Origin: Zygnema cylindricum
Lineage: Eukaryota > Streptophyta > Zygnematophyceae > Zygnematales > Zygnemataceae
NCBI GenBank assembly: GCA_037447655.1
Contig: JBBHKE010002422.1
Coordinates: 1-64,000, forward strand
Direction: 5' to 3'
Length of the DNA: 64,000 nt
Each line of letters begins with the position of its first letter. Position 1 is the first letter of the stretch. A model generated the notes under the pieces. The model worked only from the letters and a program-made list of their open reading frames with translations, was not told the DNA's origin and made no database searches. Shown one piece after another: positions 11,809 to 25,100 of the stretch. Position numbers and translations under genes: made by a program.

Positions 11809-12535
11809 TTTTCACGTATACCAATGGCACACGATGAGGTGTGAAGCAACTCTCCTTGCAACGAGAGTTTTTTCACACTGGGTGATATGCGCGATTGCTT
11901 CGCGGATCTCAAAAAGGGAAATATCCAACGGTCAAGAATTACGCCTACAGCATTGCAGCATCTCGACAGCTTTCCGGTAACGGTGTTTCGTCTGACAAGA
12001 AAAAAATATGGTACGGTTATGTACGAAAACGTACGGTTTCTAGTAACCAACTCCACTTTTCGTCGAATGGAATCTTAGGGTACTTTCGCATGAAACCGAA
12101 ACTTAGTCTTGTTACTTTGTTTTTTAACGAAGATTCTCCGTACAACTTTCAAAGTATTTGGATGTAAACGCAAATAACTTGTCACTAAAAATAGTGACTT
12201 ACGTAGATGTGTACGAAACATTGTGGTAGATGACGCGGTACACACAACGAGTCGAAACTTCCACGCGGCTTCGATTTGAGGCGTTTCTCGGCACGCTATG
12301 CAATTTTTGTGACTTCGTAATGTTCGTACGCCACATTGTCGACGTGTCGAAACCCTGAAATACCTTTCGATGTCGCACAAAAATGCAATTTCGTTTTTCG
12401 TTTTCCCACTTGCCGACAGGTGGCCAGTGTTTTTCATATGCCATACGTGTGAAGACACGTGTTTTTGAGAGAGACTTGTACGAAAATCAACGCACGGAAA
12501 ATAACGCAAGGAAAATAGTGCGCACAGCCTGGAAA

Positions 12536-12840
12536 CATAGTTCAAAAGTAGGTGAAAGTAGGCCCATACAATATGCTTATTGTATGCAAAACATACAATA
12601 TAACCTTAAGATCCATATTGTATTTGGACCTATTCGGACCAATTAAAACATTCGGACCATAAATTGGACCAATCAACACATTCGGACCAAAAAATTTTAT
12701 TTGCACCGATGATTCGGACGGTCGGACGGTCGCTGATCAATGTAGCGATCTAAGAAGATGACATGAAAATCCCATAACACAACTTACGATAAAGGCGCCG
12801 ACCAAAGGTCTACCATAAAAACGCCTACTTTTGAACTATG
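12536..12840. mobile_element. hAT-like non-autonomous element, internally deleted (305 bp)
   Basis: Terminal inverted repeats CATAGTTCAAAAGTAGG and complement. Flanked by CCTGGAAA (12528-12535) and GCTGGAAA (12841-12848), a 7/8 match read as an 8-bp target duplication. The interior lacks about 200 bases present in the 13494 copy. Confidence 0.85.
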
Positions 12841-12952
12841 GCTGGAAACGTGCAGTGTGCTTTTTTTCTGATACTCCCCGCACAAAAATTGTAAAAAACT
12901 TCAGACACGTGCGACAGCGTCTGCCTATTCGCTCACCGTATTGGACTTTATT

Positions 12953-12978
12953 TCAAATCACCTCCCGAGGTGATTTGA
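12953..12978. repeat. Perfect hairpin
   Basis: Twelve-base arms TCAAATCACCTC / GAGGTGATTTGA around CC. Function unknown. Confidence 0.7.
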
Positions 12979-13028
12979 TGTAAAGTTTGAACATGTGTTG
13001 AAAGGACGGGAAAGTGGGTCGAAATGAG

Positions 13029-13252
13029 CTACACCGCGAATCGTTATTAGTGTCAAAGTTTAAATAGCGTAAAAAAATAATTAGTGTTATTGATTCTAAT
13101 TTAATGCCAGAAACGTGGCAGATTATGGTCCACGTACTTAAATAGCGTTGCTAATTTAATTACAAAAATCATGTATACTAATTGCGGAAAAAAATCAAAA
13201 TTTTAAGAACCCTAATTAGAGTTATATACTCTAACAACGATTTGCGGTGTAG
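13029..13252. repeat. TA-type MITE (second subfamily)
   Basis: Ends CTACACCGCGAATCGTTATTAG and complement. The interior holds CCACGTACTTAAATAGCGT, shared with the copies at 44205 and 44426. Confidence 0.8.
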
Positions 13253-13493
13253 AGTGGTGCGCTTGGAACAACAAAAATACTGTATAGGAAACGGGAGAAA
13301 ATGTACGGAAAAGGATTGGACAAAAGCGCTATTGCAGGCCGCCTGTTTATCGATCGGACGGCCTTTACAACTTTCGTGAATTCTACACGACGAAGGTTGT
13401 TATTTTACTTTTATTTCTTATGTATGAAGGAAGGAGCGCCCGACAACGAGAAATACTCGAGCGACAAAATCGTCACATCCAAAGTTGTTTAAA

Positions 13494-13996
13494 CATAGTT
13501 CAAAAGTAGGCGTTTTTATGGTAGGCCTTTGGTAGGCGCACAAAACTTGGCACAAAACTCGCGTAGAGTAGGCATACTGTATGTGTGTGCGTTTGTGCAC
13601 ACTTGTACGAACGTACGAATCTGACGTATGATCATAGTACAGCGCACGCCGCTGGACGAAATTTTTCAGCAAACTGACACGGCGTAGGATGAGTTGTGTT
13701 ATGGGCTTTTGATGTGAACTTCTTAGATCGATACTTTGATCAACGACCGTCCGATTGTCCAAATCTGACGGTTTAAATAAAATATATCTCAAAACTCACA
13801 GAAAAAAAAAATTGTCCGAATGTTTTTCAAAATTTAGACATGACGTTCAATTCTATATCGACCGATTTGCAACTCAACCCTGTTACTATTTTTTTCATTT
13901 TGCGACCAATACAATATGGGTCTTAAGGTCATATTGTATGTTTTACATAAAATAGGCATATTGTATGGGCCTACTTTCACCTACTTTTGAACTATG
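13494..13996. mobile_element. hAT-like non-autonomous element, full copy (503 bp)
   Basis: Termini CATAGTTCAAAAGTAGG and CCTACTTTTGAACTATG. Flanks TGTTTAAA and TGTTTGAC agree at 6 of 8 positions. The interior is shared, in reverse orientation, with 16515-17055. No transposase ORF. Confidence 0.85.
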
Positions 13997-14054
13997 TGTT
14001 TGACAAACGAGGTCGCTGTCATTAGCAAGGCAATACCAGCTTTCAAACATCACA

Positions 14055-14274
14055 GTACACCATGAATCGCTATTAGTGTTGATATTTTTTTTGCCACTTA
14101 AAACAACTTTTCTCCGTACACACTTGTCGGATTTTAAAGTTGAGATCGCCAATTGGAAATTGGGAATCGTGCCTTTCAATAGTAACAGTCCAATCCACAA
14201 TCTGACAATTGTGTACGGGGAAAAGATGTTGTAAGTGAAAAAAACATTAACACTAATAGCGATACACGGTGTAC
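14055..14274. repeat. TA-type palindromic MITE, full copy
   Basis: Ends GTACACCATGAATCGCTATTAG and complement, inner palindrome as in the copy at 5924. Confidence 0.85.
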
Positions 14275-16195
14275 CTTCTACATACATAACTAAAATTTTA
14301 CAACACACGTACAGTCCTATCAATAACACGGATGGTTTTGGAACATGGCACATTGCAATTTTCCCGAGTTAGATTAGGTAGGAGGGAAATGCAGTGCGCA
14401 CCATGGTTAGTCACGTGATGTACTATTTCTCATAATGTTATCGAACCTTTAGCCATGGCTTCCTCATTCCGTTTTCCTGCCTTTTCTTTTCCGACTTTTC
14501 ACCACATCTTTCTTGTAGACTGTCAAAACAAATACCTTTTAAAAATCCTTGCTTCTCATATTATGACTGTTATCTTTCATTCACTCTTTGCGTTTTAATG
14601 GGTCTCGCTGTATTCATAGGTATTTTTTAATTTTTTTTTTTACCGTTTCGTTCTCGAATCGTCACCAACTTTCGAGTAAGGGTACTCAAAAAAGTAAATT
14701 TCTTGAGACTTTTCCTTTGGAACTGATCTTCTGGTATTTCACTCGCATTCGGCGTTTGATTTCATCCTCAAGTAATAACAATTTCAGTTTATCATTTTCC
14801 TCTTCATCCTCTTTGCTAACTCGTTCACATGCATAGTGACAACCACATCCACATATCAAATCCATTGTGGTGAGTAACCACATTCTTGTGCATCTTTTGA
14901 CTTTCACGACTCACATGGGGCACAAATAATGGTGAGCGTAAGCAATTTTCGCGCGTTCCACATAATTCTGATAAGTCATTTAAGGTGAATGATAGCTCTC
15001 ACTTTGGTATACGACATACTAATAAGACAATTTTACATATTTTCCTCGTGTTTCCCCTTTAGTTTATATTTTTACATCCCATGCGGGATAGCCATTTGGG
15101 CACGTGGAACATGATAAGGTTGTTAACATTTCATAGCTGGACTGGGAACTTATATGACAACAACAAATATGCAGATTGGTTACGCTTTTCTTGCCCATTA
15201 CTCGAGATCATGCACATTTTCCATTTTTTTTTGCCCGTATACGTTGTGTCGTGCGTCTGGTGGCTGATTCTCTCATGTTCCTCAGATACTTTGACCTTAC
15301 ACACCATCACTAACCGCATAAGCGATGACTAAATTCATTTAAACATTTCACCCCCCAAACACTGAAATAAATTTTCCATTATATTAAATCTTAAAGTCAT
15401 GCGAGTAAACCATTGTAGCTCTCACACACGTCCGGTATTATATAAGGTTATACACATAATTATGTAGATAGTGCTAATTGTTGAAAAGTCGTCAGGGCCT
15501 CTCGTAATGCACCCAATGTGAATGTACAAATTGGAAAAGAGTATTATTTGAATGCACGTTGCATGGTAGTGTTGTAAAACTTGAAACCTTTCCATCAAAT
15601 TTAATAAAACTCTTAACAACCTAAATGAGAGAAAAATATGTGGCAAACCACGAAGGTAAAAGACGGATGGGCAAACAAAGCACAAAAGGTGTTCCCTAAC
15701 ATATAAACTTTACTGTATCCGCATTCACCCTTTAAAAATTCACATGTTCTTTAAAACGTTTGGAAGAGTCATGACCATCCATCGTTACATTCACCTTTTT
15801 TGTCGACGTGGAGCATTTGTGCAACCATGAAATTGACTATCTTCTTATATGAGGATGTTACTGTAGCCATCTAATGGTTAAATGGGTAGATTGTCTCATA
15901 GATACTAAAAAAAATAAAAACGAGCGGTCAATAGTTACTCTTGTACAGTGAGCGAAGTGTTGTTAACAAACAATGATTAGTGGTAGTAGGGATAGAAGTA
16001 AACTAAAGTTACACATTAATAGCTAATAGCGATAATAACACTACATAGGTGCCCTTAAATGGTGGCCATTGAACCTATAATAGTTTGATAGTTTTGATTG
16101 CTTTTGTTAACGCTAATACATTAAACAGTTCAAAAGAATATACGTTATTCCGAAGTGAATTATAATCAACGAAACTGGTTTAAACCATAGTTTAA
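14275..16195. other. No gene seen
   Basis: AT-rich. Several ORFs of 60-90 codons have no recognisable product or splice context. Confidence 0.5.
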
Positions 16196-16514
16196 AAGTA
16201 GGTGAAAGTAGGCCCATACAATATGCGCATTGTATGTAAAACATACAACATGACCTTAAGACCCATATTATATGGGTCGCAAAATGAAAAAGAATTAACA
16301 GGGTTGAGTTGCACATCGATCGATAGGGAATTAAACGTCATGCCTTAATTTTGAAAAACATTCAGACATTTTTTTTTTGTGAGTTTTGAGGTATTTTTTT
16401 ATTTATACCATGAAATTCGAACGATCGGACGGTCGCTGATCAAAGTAGCGATCTAAGAAGATCACATGAAAATCCCATAACACAACTTACGATAGGACTA
16501 TCTGTCATATTAGC
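16196..16514 (+). mobile_element. hAT-like element, right end missing
   Basis: Begins CATAGTTTAAAAGTAGG and follows the family consensus to ATAACACAACTTACGATAGG, then stops. The next copy begins immediately after its neighbour's target duplication. Confidence 0.8.
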
Positions 16515-17055
16515 CATAGTTCAAAAGTTGGTGAAATTAGGCTCATGCAATATGCCTATTGTACGCAAAACATACAATATGGCCTTAAGACCCATATTGT
16601 ATTGGTCGCAAAATGAAAACGAATAGTTACAGGGTTGAGTTGCACATCAATCGATAGAGAATTAAACGTCATGTCTAAATTTTGAAAAACATTTGGAGAA
16701 ATTTTGATTTTTTCGTGAGTTTTGAGGTATTTTTTATTGAAACCGTCGCTGATAAAAGTAGTGATCTAAGAAGATCACATGAAAAGCCCATAACACAACT
16801 TACGATATGACTTACGTCCGCGTTATTTTTTGTTCGGGTTTTTTTTCCAGGTTTTTTTTCCCGCGGAATGTCATTCTACGCCGTGTCAGTTCGCTGCGGC
16901 GTGCGCTGTAATATGATGATACGTCAGATTCGTACGTTCGTACAAGAGTGTGCACAACGCACAAACATACAGTATGCCTACTCTACGCTAGTTTTGTGCC
17001 AAGTTTTGTGCGCCTACCAAAGGCCTACCATAAAAACGCCTACTTTTGAACTATG
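16515..17055 (+). mobile_element. hAT-like non-autonomous element with perfect 8-bp target duplication
   Basis: Bounded by CATAGTTC and GAACTATG, with ATATTAGC at 16507-16514 repeated exactly at 17056-17063. Length 541 bases. This copy fixes the element ends and the 8-base duplication, the hallmark (with CA...TG termini) of the hAT superfamily. Confidence 0.9.
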
Positions 17056-17554
17056 ATATTAGCGTCTGCAATTTTAAAGGCCACACTAAATAAAGCCTCA
17101 AATTGACTTACCAGGCAGTATGGGACGATAAAAAAAAAAAAGGGAATTGCTAATCGCAGAGACGGTTTTTGCTGCGCGCAGGTAGTTGTCATAAATTGTA
17201 CATTTGAAGTACAGTTTCGTGCAGGCTACGTACCTTTGATCTCAGATTTGACGGTCAACCCGTCGAACAAATTTGACTGGCGAAATATTGTAACGGCGGT
17301 TAATAAAGTGTCGCGCTTGCGAACGTCGACCGTCATAAAAAATAAAACAATTCACACGGCCGGCGCAGGTTTACTGAATAAAAACTGTAACAAAACTGCG
17401 GCAGCCACATATTAATAAAAATGGTTGCGCGCAGGTACTGTAGTTTCTTACTTCACGTTTCTCACATTCATAGAGGTACCAAGCGTTTTATACGCACGCA
17501 TGAAACGTCGAAAAAATAATGATATATGCGCACAGAACAAATGCAAAAAATTTT

Positions 17555-17872
17555 AAAATGCGTTGACCGAGTTTGACTTCATTGTAAAATGTAAAATATG
17601 AAACATCTAATCCAAAGTACTACTAAAATTCAGGGTATGTGCTCATGCATAAAAGTACGGGGTTTTTATTATATCTGTCAAAGATTTTCTCGCGGAGTGC
17701 GCTAGCCTCGCATCGCATATTTTTAGATAGTGTAATGTACCAAATGTGTCACTCCGTACTAAAACTGCTCATTATTTCGTACATACGTAGAAAATATGTG
17801 TCAGGTAATTGCGTCGACAGGGGAAAATTGAGTGCGTCGAAAGAAAAAGCGTACTCATTTATTGGTCCTGTA
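17555..17872 (+). repeat. Dispersed repeat, copy A
   Basis: Collinear with 45466-45885: AATGCGTTGACCGA, AAAGTACTACTA, GGGTATGTG, AATGTGTCACT, CGTACTAAAACTGCT, and AAAATTGAGTGCGTCG blocks. Part of it repeats again at 17915-18055. Confidence 0.75.
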
Positions 17873-18054
17873 CTGTTTCAATAGCGTTAGTTACTAATTT
17901 CGATTTTTTTAAAATAGTGTAGCGTACGTAATATGTCAGTCCGTACTAAAGCTTGTTATTATTTTGTACAGACGTACAAAATAAGTGTCAGATCAAAGCG
18001 TCGACAGTGGAAATTGAGTGCGTCGCATGGAAAAGCGAACCCAGATATTGGTAC

Positions 18055-18197
18055 TGTACACCGCCAATCGTTATTAGCGTTGTGTACGCTAATTCCGTCC
18101 CGCTATTTTTTTATTTTATTCTCAAATAGAATTATCCACACTATTTAAAAACAAACCTAATTCCTAATTAGAATAGACGATTTCTTCGAAAATTTCA
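18055..18197 (+). repeat. TA-type MITE truncated by the assembly gap
   Basis: Same sequence as the left two thirds of 408-630 (CACCGCCAATCGTTATTAGCG onward) up to the Ns. Confidence 0.8.
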
Positions 18198-18207
18198 NNN
18201 NNNNNNN
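18198..18207. other. Assembly gap (10 N)
   Basis: Ten ambiguous bases. Adjacent repeat structure may be collapsed here. Confidence 1.
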
Positions 18208-19905
18208 GCATTGTCAAGCGCTAATCTAAGGTAAAAACGCCGATTCAGTTTACACTCTTTGCACTTCACTCTTTGATGAACGCGCGTCGGTAAAATAAAT
18301 ATACACCGACGGCGTCAAAACAATGTCATTTGAACGCGGCCGTCACACTTAACAAAAAAAATATTGTAACGGCGGTTAATAAAGTGTCGTGCTTGCGAAC
18401 GTCGACCGTAATAAAAAAAAAAACAATTCACACTGCCGGCGCAAGTTTACTGTAACAAAACTGCGGCAGCCACATATAAATAAAATGGCTGCGCGCAGGT
18501 AGTTTCTCACTTCACGTTTCTCACATTTGACTTAGCCGCAAAAATGGAATCTAATCGCGAACTGTTACGACGTACAACATGTATAAAATCGCACGAAACG
18601 AAATAAACTTCGTACAAAATAAAATAGCGTACCCGCGTATAAATATCGATGAAACTATAATGACGCGTCGTCACGCGCGACCAAATGAAGCCACGCTATT
18701 TACGAATAGATATTTATAAGCGATTACGCTATTTTATTTTGTACGAAGTTTATTTCGTTTCACGAAAATTCATGTTATAAATCGTAACAGGTCGCGTCGT
18801 CAGCGGCAAATAAATGTAGCGTGAAGTGAAATACCACGCATCGTTATTATGTCAAAGTTTAAATAATGTGTAAGTAAATATACCCGTCGTGGCTAATTAA
18901 GAATTTGAAAATTAAAAAAAAGGTTTATTCTAATTTGAAATTAAAGCTAATTTGGAGCAGAAAATGGAAAGTTTTATGCGATTATACATTGTATATGTAT
19001 CCGTGCAAAATATAAAAATCGTAACCGTGGTGAAATTTAAATATCCATATGTCAACTTATTTACATGTCGACCAATTCCGTTTTAGCGCCCCTTTATGCG
19101 AGCGCGCCCGATGAATTCATTTTGTAAAATTTTCAACTAAAATTTTGTTATGGTGCGACATCGACCATTACACCACACTATTACATATTAATGTACTTTA
19201 GTTTCAGGCTAATTTATGCGGAACCTCAATTGCGTCAAGGAAAAATTAAAATCCGATACTATTTTTTGAAAAAATCAAAATTTTAAGAACCCAAATTGGT
19301 AAGTAGTGACACAATACAGTACGCAATACCTGGGCGCAGCCATTTTATTTATATGTGACTGCCGCATTTTTTTTACTGTAAACTTGCGCCGGCCGTGTGA
19401 ATTGTTTTTTTTTTATGACGGTCGACGTTCGCAAGCACGACACTTTATTAACCGCCGTTACAATATTTCGCCAGTCAAATTTGTTCGACGGGTTGACCGT
19501 CAAATCTAAACTTAAAGGTACGTAACCTGTACGAAACTGTACTTCAAATGTACATTTTCTGACAACTACCTGCGAGCAGCAAAAAACGTCTCTGCAATTA
19601 GCAATTCCCATATAATAATTTCTCAGGGTGGCGTTCCATCAGGAAATTCTGTAATCGCAGTAACAAACTTAAATCACGTAAAAATTAGATAATGTAGGAG
19701 GGGTACGATCACATAAAAAATGAAAAACCAATGAAACCTTACAAATATATTTAAAAGTCAAAACTCAATAACTGCTACATTTTATATCGTTGTATTGGGC
19801 CGATATATCGATTTACCATCGCGATATTTCTCTTATCGACATAAACCAATAAATTAATTATCAGTGAGTCAAAAAAAGGTCAATATCGAATACCTAATCA
19901 CTAGT

Positions 19906-20293
19906 AGTGTTGTGTGTCGGCCGAAAATTTATCGCGATAAATTTGATAACGGTTAGAGGGCTCGATATATCGCTTGGGGACCAACAAAAATTATCGCGAT
20001 ATATTTGGTAGGAAATGGGGGTCCGTATAGATTTGGTACAGTAAATAGTACGGTAAATCGACAAGATTCACGAGGGCGTGCCACGGGAGAGGAGTGAGGC
20101 GCGCTTTTGAATTTTTTTGACCTAGCATCACTTCGATATATCATGATGGAAATATATCGTGATATCAGCCGATGTATCAGCCAAATATCACGATATTGAG
20201 CTCTTCGATATATTGAAACGATATATCAATTACCAGGAACCCAAAATTAGGTACATGTCGAATATTGGCCAGGAGCCTTCGATACACAACACT
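19906..20293. repeat. CGATATATCG-rich inverted-repeat element, copy 2
   Basis: Starts AGTGTTGTGTGTCGG and ends CGATACACAACACT. Collinear with 730-1180 across most of its length. Confidence 0.8.
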
Positions 20294-20304
20294 ATTAATA
20301 AAGC

Positions 20305-20519
20305 TACACCGCTAATCGTTATTAGTGTTAACTTTTTTTGCCACTTAAAACATTTTTTCTCCGTGCACACTTGTCACTGTCAATCGGATGGTTGCTGTTG
20401 GAAGGCAGATTCTCGCCTTCCTACTAGCGATCTCGGATTGACAATCTTACAATGTCCACGGAAAAAATATGTTTTAAGTGGCGAAAAAAACTTTAACACT
20501 AATAACGACTATAGGTGTA
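20305..20519. repeat. TA-type palindromic MITE, diverged copy
   Basis: Ends TACACCGCTAATCG...GTGTA with the TTGCCACTTAAAACAT / ATGTTTTAAGTGGC arms. Confidence 0.75.
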
Positions 20520-22119
20520 TTGATATACAACACTTTCGTAGATCTTTAGCCATGTTGATTCAAGCACAATGTTGTGTCATTACTTTAGGGACGGTTGCTT
20601 CTTTGAGTGACTTTATCTTACGTGTTATTTGTATGTGTGTTAGTTTCTTTCTGTTTGTTTTTCCGTTTTGTTTGCTTTGCTCTGCATTTAGTTTTTCAGT
20701 TTTGGCTTTGCCGTCCACAGTTTTTTGGTTCCCATGTACCCAAACGATTTACCATCACACTTTCCGAATAAAGAGTTCCGTCTCGATAATTTCTTGGTAA
20801 AATTATTTGGTTGGAAAGAAAAGTGCTCGCAGGTCCATTAACTTTTTCCGTAAACGGAAGGGCTTTTGTAGAGAATGACTTGCGCACATTACCATTGGGA
20901 TAAAGGACTCGACATCAAAAACAACAAAATAGATTCAAATAGCTTTGAAACGACCAAATAGCTTTGAAAGTACAGTGCCGTACTACTCCGGTGACATCAA
21001 CAAAGTCAAATTTCTTGCGACTTCAGAATGACATAAAAAAGTCACAAATCTGGCGTTTGCATATGTTAGTATATCATACTCCGCATTATACACAAATTTC
21101 GTTAGTTTCATGAAATCAAGATTCTTCTACATTTTAATGAACATGCATTTAAGAGTTTTAAGACACTTTTAAAAAAAGCACACCATGTGAGTTTGGGGGA
21201 GGGTTAGTGGTGAATTGGGCGCTGGATTTTTTTTTAAATTTGATATTTTGAATTCTGGTGCTCTCTTTGGATAGTTTTAAATTATGCTTTTTATTCTTTT
21301 TTCCTACAGATTTGTTCACATTTTCTCTTCACTCGTTCTTGTACCCAGAAGGGGCACCAATACTATGGTCTGGTGAAAATATGCTATTTCGCAAAGTATA
21401 ATACAAATTATTGATCGTATTACATGTATACGTGTGTGTGTGTGTATATACATCATGTATTCAAACGAACAATATTGATCCATGTTATCTATAGAAAGAT
21501 CATCTGTTTGAGGACTGGGACATGGAACTGTAATACCTGCAAAAACGGGATATAGTGTGTCACATTTCTTCGATAGAAACGGGGAAAGACGCTTGCTTTC
21601 CATAGTTTTGGTTTAGTAGAAAAAAGAATTTGTACCAATGTGAGAGGAAGGGCGAGAAAATGCCTCGACACATGATAAGAATGCCCCAAAGGATCTCTGG
21701 TGGAAACAGTCTACTTAAAAAAAAAAAAACAGAAACAAAAAGAACAAAAATGCTTTCTCCAATGACTCCGAAATCAGTAGTGAACTATTATCAAACCACC
21801 GAGTATTTGGACATTTCTGAAATGAATAACTTAATGATTTTTGCTAAGAAAAAAAAAAGTACACCGGTAACTTTCCACAAAACATACAACTACAGATAAT
21901 ACTAAAAGCGCATTTGCGATTGTTACATACACCCCTGCGGAACTTCTATTCACTACCAAAAAATTAAAACACGTACTCAAACTTGCCACGTGTTTAAGTT
22001 CCTCGATGTAAAAACTCTAACAAACAAGCAAAACGGACAAGGCAAAAAAAGTACAATAAACACAAAAATATGCACACTACTTAGTACACACCCTAGCTCT
22101 TGAAAATTCTCTTTCCCTT
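20520..22119. other. 3' flank of the thylakoid APX gene
   Basis: No exon recognised. It will include the tAPX 3' untranslated region (minus strand, below 22120). A short GT repeat lies at about 21430-21446. Confidence 0.5.
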
Positions 22120-25100
22120 TTAGATAGCTCCGGTGAGTTTACTCAAAATAGCCAAAACACTGATTGCAATTATAATGTTGAGAAAATAATTCCCTTTCAA
22201 TGGCTGATCCGGTGATCCCCCCACGGCCAAATATTCGGCTCTTAATCTCTCCTTCATGGCAGGGGAGAGATCCTTCTGCAACATATATTCACAACCTGCC
22301 AGCTGTCAGATTATTCATTCGTTATTTTGCTTAGGGTTTTTGTAAAAAGTTTTGGAAGTCAAATTATTCTCCTCTGTTAACTACTTTCCCAGTATTTGCA
22401 AAAAAATCTTGCGAGTCAAATTATTCCTTTGTTAACTACTTTTCCAGTATTTGAGAAAAAATCTTGAAAGCTTGAAAGCTTGAAAGCGGATAATTTCTAA
22501 GTTAGTTTCTTTCCAGTAAAAGTCTTGCAATAGAAAATTCTTAGTGCTGGGAGTTTCTAAACTATACCTATATTCCAATCCCCCTCTCATCTAACATAAG
22601 AATAGGGTAAAGAGAAAACCGACCTAACCACTCACTTGACCAGATGAATAGTTGGCAGCTTTGAATTTTTCGGGTTGAGGAGCATCAATCACAATACCCT
22701 GCAAAAAAAATAATAAAAAAGAGGAAACCAACTCACAATTACAAATAAACCCGGCTTCACAAATTGGTACTGACCAACTTCACCGGAAACATAGAATGCC
22801 CGAGAACTGAAAAATTAAATAGATAAAAAAGACGACCAATTGAGAACCGAAAATGGTAAATAGATAGGATAGAAAAACAAATTACAGTTTATTAGCAGAG
22901 GAGCTCCATCTGCTACACCTTACATCGATATGAGAATTAGTAAATTATGTGTCAAAGCGGATTCGGTATCAACTACACTAAATTAAGTTTTAAAACATAG
23001 CTCATTATAGGCTACTTAATCATGTAGTGTCATCAACAGTATTCTACGATGCCAAATTACATCAATCTAACCATAACAATGCGTCACAATAAACTGAATG
23101 TGAAATAGAGTACAAACCTCAGGGGGGTCAAATTGTGCTCCCAGTTCACTAAGTTTTTTGTGAGCCAGAGCATAGTCTGCAAAAAACGCAGCCTCGTCTT
23201 CTGCATATTTCTCGGCGTAAACCTGAACACATGTACAAAACATTCTTTCAACGAACAGCTTGTACAAAACAAACAGTGAGGCCCCATACTTTTCCAAACG
23301 ACGACTTTCTCTATTATTCTAAAAATTGAAAGAGATTTAAATCAAGTGCAACATAATGTAAAGGGAAGGGAATTTGCTGTGATGCAAAGTATTTTCATGT
23401 ATGGCGACAGATGATTGAGCCACAGAATTTTATTCATGGGTTCCTACTACCATATGCTGACTCCCAATACCTGACAGGATTGCAATGAAGCCATTCCTGG
23501 ACTATATTAATTTTTACTCACACGAGGTATACAAAACTAAGTAAATACACGGGCCACCGATTTATCGGTTTTAAACAGCCCCCACCTTAAAGCTTGGGTC
23601 TTCAAAAAGAGCTGCATCAGTAGGAAGAACCAGTAAGTCTTCATCCTTCTTTGCCTTCACATCCTGCAAAACCCAATGTCCAGATGAACAAACAATTTTT
23701 TGCATATTTAGTCACCAGGAACAACTTCATACCACTTTCATACCACTTTCATGAAATTTCCTAGTGTTGCTCATCGGTGGCCTGAGACAGAATAACCAAT
23801 AACACAGTTTGATTTACTTACACATAATCAACATATCTTTCAATATATCGTTCGAGATATCGACGGTCATGATACAGGATATTGCTCAAAAAACAACATA
23901 TTTCAGGATTTAGTGTTTTCTATATCTCTTGGAAGTTTTGTCGTTGGAAATGATTTCCTGTCAGTTTGATACGCTGCAAATGAACATAGGACAACGCTGA
24001 TATTTTTGCAGAGTAAAAATACGTACAGGTAAGCTGCCTCCCAATCCACACTACCAAAAAAATTTGTGATTTGCGAACAAGATAAAATGATACCTCCTGT
24101 ACAGTACAGCTTAGGTAAGTGTACCGTACGGTATGGTGCAATAGAACACCGATAATATATCGCGACAATTATCGATCATCGGCAACCATATGAACTATTA
24201 TTTTTGATGGGTCACCTACCAGTACTATAGGCTAGCTGGATCGATCGACAACCAATAATATCGTTATCGTAGTTTTGACTCGCCATCCAATGAGCAACAA
24301 GAAATGGCAAAAGTTCCCGATGACTAATTGAGAGGAAACAGAGAGTGATTGGCACCATAACTAAAACCTCTGTTACCTGGGACCAAACTAAACTCAACCT
24401 CCACTTTTAGTCTATTTCAGGTGCCAAGACATCACTGAAAGAAATCCATTCATTCCCTTCACGGAGAAACAAAAAATGTCTGAAGCCTGCTTGATGTTGA
24501 CAAATCCCAAAACAGGTTGACTTTTTTATAATCGTTCATATTCACAAAACAGCAAACTCTGCGGGCTTACCTTGAAATAAGAGTTATCAAACTTCAGCCA
24601 TTCAACAGTCCAAGATTGACCTCCTGGTGAACCAGGTCCATCTTTCTGCCCACCCCCATAAAAATAGGTGATACCCGTCGTAAGTGACATGTTTAACATT
24701 AATCAGGGGAAAGATTTTAACATTAATGTAAAAGACTCAAGGAAGAAAGACAGTCTAAAGTCATGTCCATTTCTATGCTGACTATCAACTCAAAAAATTG
24801 TCACATGGCAACGATTCACAGTTGAACTAGCAAACCAAGGGACAATTGTGATGTACTTGACAGTTTAATCATTAGTAAACAAAGAATGATTCCGTTACAT
24901 CCAGAAGCTTGCTCTTTTTGTGCGACCACATAGTAAGAAAGATTTCACTGCGCAAAAATCACTATGATTTAAGCACCTGACAGGACATTTCTTTATTGAA
25001 CACAAGCTTCAATGCTCCATGAAGAAAGATCAGGTTTTGCATTGGCTGATTATCACACGTGAGAAAGTTTGAGCTACATGACTTAAATATCAGACTATGC

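Larger units (their letters stand above)
17142..19611. mobile_element. Long inverted-repeat element, about 2.5 kb, with nested insertions and an assembly gap
   Basis: Outer ends GGGAATTGCTAATCGCAGAGACG and its complement at 19611. The left arm (17142-17470) is repeated inverted at about 19330-19611 and again, directly, at 18356-18540 (blocks TATTGTAACGGCGGTTAATA and GCTTGCGAACGTCGACCG). Inside are dispersed repeats at 17555 and 17915, a truncated TA-MITE at 18055, and ten Ns. The arms are kin to 8941-9999. No transposase ORF seen. Confidence 0.7.

Noticed and set aside
11613-12056. 147-codon minus-strand ORF containing a Tyr-Ile run
   Set aside because: Created by the (TA)n microsatellite.
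20159-20800. 213-codon plus-strand ORF
   Set aside because: Runs through a repeat and a palindromic MITE (20305-20519); no recognisable domain.
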